A DNA stretch of 7,687 bases, taken from the NCBI GenBank assembly GCA_902803345.1, contig CADCPV010000315.1, positions 1 through 7,687 on the forward strand, read 5' to 3'. The position numbers and the translations under genes are program-made. The notes under the pieces were generated by a model. The model saw nothing but the letters and a program-made list of their open reading frames with translations. It was not told the origin of the DNA and made no database searches. The stretch's first letter is position 1. Every line of letters begins with the position of its first letter. Below, piece by piece: positions 6,296 to 7,687 of the stretch. This stretch comes from an uncultured Eubacteriales bacterium. GTDB taxonomy: Bacteria > Bacillota_A > Clostridia > Lachnospirales > Lachnospiraceae.

Positions 6296-6343
6296 GAAAG
6301 CGGTATCTTCTGTGTGTCTGCAGAAGGTACCGCTTTCTTCCTT
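6296..6343 (+). terminator. Strong terminator after the MATE gene
   Basis: Seventeen base pairs form between 6296-6312 and 6321-6337, with one G-T wobble and an eight-base loop. The T-rich stretch CTTTCTTCCTTTGTTT follows. It closes the forward unit between two converging genes. Read on the minus strand, the stem has no T run after it, so it would serve the beta-helix gene poorly. Confidence 0.85.
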
Positions 6344-6357
6344 TGTTTCAGGATTTG

Positions 6358-7687
6358 TTACAGTGTGAAAGTGACCGGATCGTCGCCCGCGATCTCGAAC
6401 GGTCCCGGCATGGGATTCTTCGCCGGACGCGCGTTGCCGAAATAATCACGGTCGAGAATATAGTCGCCGCCGTCCTGTTCTTCAAAGCGTTCCTCAGCGT
6501 GATAGGCTTTTCCCAGAAGGTCGCTTGTGATGATCACGGTGGGAAGGCCGCGAAGCGCTTTGGGATCGACTGTCAGCGTCGCACTGCCGCGGACAGGATC
6601 AAGCTCGATGTCGATTCCGGATTCCGATTTCAGAAGAGCGCCTTCGTCAATCGCACTTGGCCGGGCCGAGTTGAGATACAGATTGTTTTTGATCAGGCAG
6701 GGCAGATGCGAAGACAGCATCTTGGGGCTGAAGGGCTGTTCCCAGAATTTGTTGTCCGGGCCGGGATATTCGTCGTAGGAGCGAAGTCCGACAGGATAAA
6801 GCGTCGCGTTGTTTTTTGTGGGAAGACCGTCCATTTTGGCCTGCTTGTCCTGTTCGAGTTCTTCAGGCGTGCGCTCCGGCAGCGGGAGATGCTCGAAGAA
6901 GCCCATCGGAACGGGCTCGTCATTCGGATCGTCGTCGCGCAGGAATACGTTCTGGACAAAGCGGTCGTCTCCGCCGATAATATTCGTATATCCGGCCACC
7001 GCCGTTTCGTGCGGGAAATGATAGGGCGTCATGCGGCCGCGGTCGGGATTGATCACGATATGCCCCGCAAAGAGGTTATGAACGAATGCGCCTCCCTGCG
7101 AAACGTTTCGGAAATTCATGGCGGAGAGGAAGAGGTTGTGATCGACCGTATACGGGCCGTGGCAGACTTCCACAAAGAGATCCTCGGAACGGTTGTCGAA
7201 GCAGAGGTTGTGGTGCAGATGCGTCCCCTGTGCCTGCCAGTCGAACCAGACAGCGCGGTAGCAGCTGTAAAAGACGTTGTGATGGATGTTCACGTCCAGC
7301 GACGCGTGGAGCTTGATTCCCGAAACCTCCGCGCCGTGATAGGTCATCTTGTGATGAATATGATGGATGCGGTTTCCGTAGATCTCGCTGAAAACCGCGC
7401 CGAGATGGCCGACAATGCCGCACTGTTCGCATTCCGAAATCTCGTTGTAACGAACAATATGGCTTCCGATATGCTCCTTGTCCCAATTGGCGCAGTGAAG
7501 TGCGCGGAAAATGACCTCCTGCTCGCGCTGGGTCCCGAACTTGAATTTCAGATCGGACCATTCATTCTGGCCGGTGGAGATCTCCTTTCCGAGGCTGATC
7601 CCGCAGCAGGTCGATTCACAGATTTTGTTGTTTTCAATGATCCAGCCTTTCGACCAGTGCGGTCCGATAAGGCCTTCCTGAAGCGCG
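6358..7687 (-). CDS. Right-handed parallel beta-helix protein (5' end outside window)
   Basis: The frame stops at TAA (6360-6358 on the minus strand) and stays open to the right edge, giving 442 visible residues; a Met codon at 7347 is internal. Counting from the window edge, residues about 14-340 hold repeated short strands that end in a similarly placed Asn: N19/N20, N81, N105, N137, N160, N184, N204, N246 and N335. Several read H-H-N or D-H-N. This is the asparagine-ladder pattern of right-handed parallel beta-helices. An insertion at about 250-320 is rich in Pro, Asp and Glu and breaks the ladder. Residues about 354-442 form a separate beta-rich end with D-R-D-Y-F-G-N-A-R-P (412-421) and P-G-P-F (427-430). 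Many such proteins are glycoside hydrolases or polysaccharide lyases, for example in CAZy families GH28, GH110, GH120 and GH141, but the catalytic residues cannot be placed here. No signal peptide can be judged because the start is missing. The gene converges on the MATE gene. Confidence 0.8.
   Translation of the reverse strand, partial: ALQEGLIGPHWSKGWIIENNKICESTCCGISLGKEISTGQNEWSDLKFKFGTQREQEVIFRALHCANWDKEHIGSHIVRYNEISECEQCGIVGHLGAVFSEIYGNRIHHIHHKMTYHGAEVSGIKLHASLDVNIHHNVFYSCYRAVWFDWQAQGTHLHHNLCFDNRSEDLFVEVCHGPYTVDHNLFLSAMNFRNVSQGGAFVHNLFAGHIVINPDRGRMTPYHFPHETAVAGYTNIIGGDDRFVQNVFLRDDDPNDEPVPMGFFEHLPLPERTPEELEQDKQAKMDGLPTKNNATLYPVGLRSYDEYPGPDNKFWEQPFSPKMLSSHLPCLIKNNLYLNSARPSAIDEGALLKSESGIDIELDPVRGSATLTVDPKALRGLPTVIITSDLLGKAYHAEERFEEQDGGDYILDRDYFGNARPAKNPMPGPFEIAGDDPVTFTL

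Noticed and set aside
1..7687. A defence island or a new multi-gene system made of the nucleotidyltransferase, GNAT and MATE genes
   Set aside because: The genes are split into separate transcription units by promoters and terminators, no toxin-antitoxin pairing or mobile element is visible, and each family is common in ordinary chromosomes.

Overview
The window looks like chromosomal DNA of a gut-type Clostridia (Lachnospiraceae-like Firmicute). This is inferred from strong AGGAGG ribosome-binding sites, TTGACA-type promoters, compact rho-independent terminators, moderate GC content, and a DUF4003-type protein beside a MATE transporter. No ribosomal RNA, tRNA, insertion sequence, CRISPR array or phage gene is visible. 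The species cannot be named from the sequence.

Layout, left to right. (1) Positions 1-1029: the 3' part of a nucleotidyltransferase-fold gene (+), with its active-site motif intact but its start outside the window. (2) Positions 1030-1360: a 331-base gap holding a GNRA-loop hairpin, what looks like the decayed C-terminal DNA-binding end of an AraC-family regulator, a 12-base direct repeat, and a good promoter. (3) Positions 1361-3109: a 582-residue glycosidase-like protein (+) with a TIM-barrel-like N-terminal half, a Cys cluster resembling the GH42 zinc site, a GATase-like middle and a small beta C-terminal domain; a terminator follows it. (4) Positions 3271-6254: its own promoter, then three genes in a row (+): a DUF4003-like protein, a GNAT acetyltransferase and a 12-helix MATE exporter. 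The first two are separated by an intercistronic hairpin, and a strong terminator ends the run. (5) Positions 6358-7687: the 3' part of a convergent gene (-) for a right-handed parallel beta-helix protein, open to the window edge.

How the parts may work together. The glycosidase-like gene appears to be a single-gene transcription unit that may once have sat beside an AraC-type activator, a common arrangement for sugar-utilisation genes. The beta-helix gene may also act on glycans, but the two are separated by an unrelated unit and run in opposite directions. The DUF4003-GNAT-MATE run could serve detoxification or export, but nothing in the sequence identifies a substrate. I see no clearly new multi-gene system. 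The best leads are the unassigned glycosidase-like protein with its possible zinc site, and the regulatory region upstream of it with the AraC relic and repeats.
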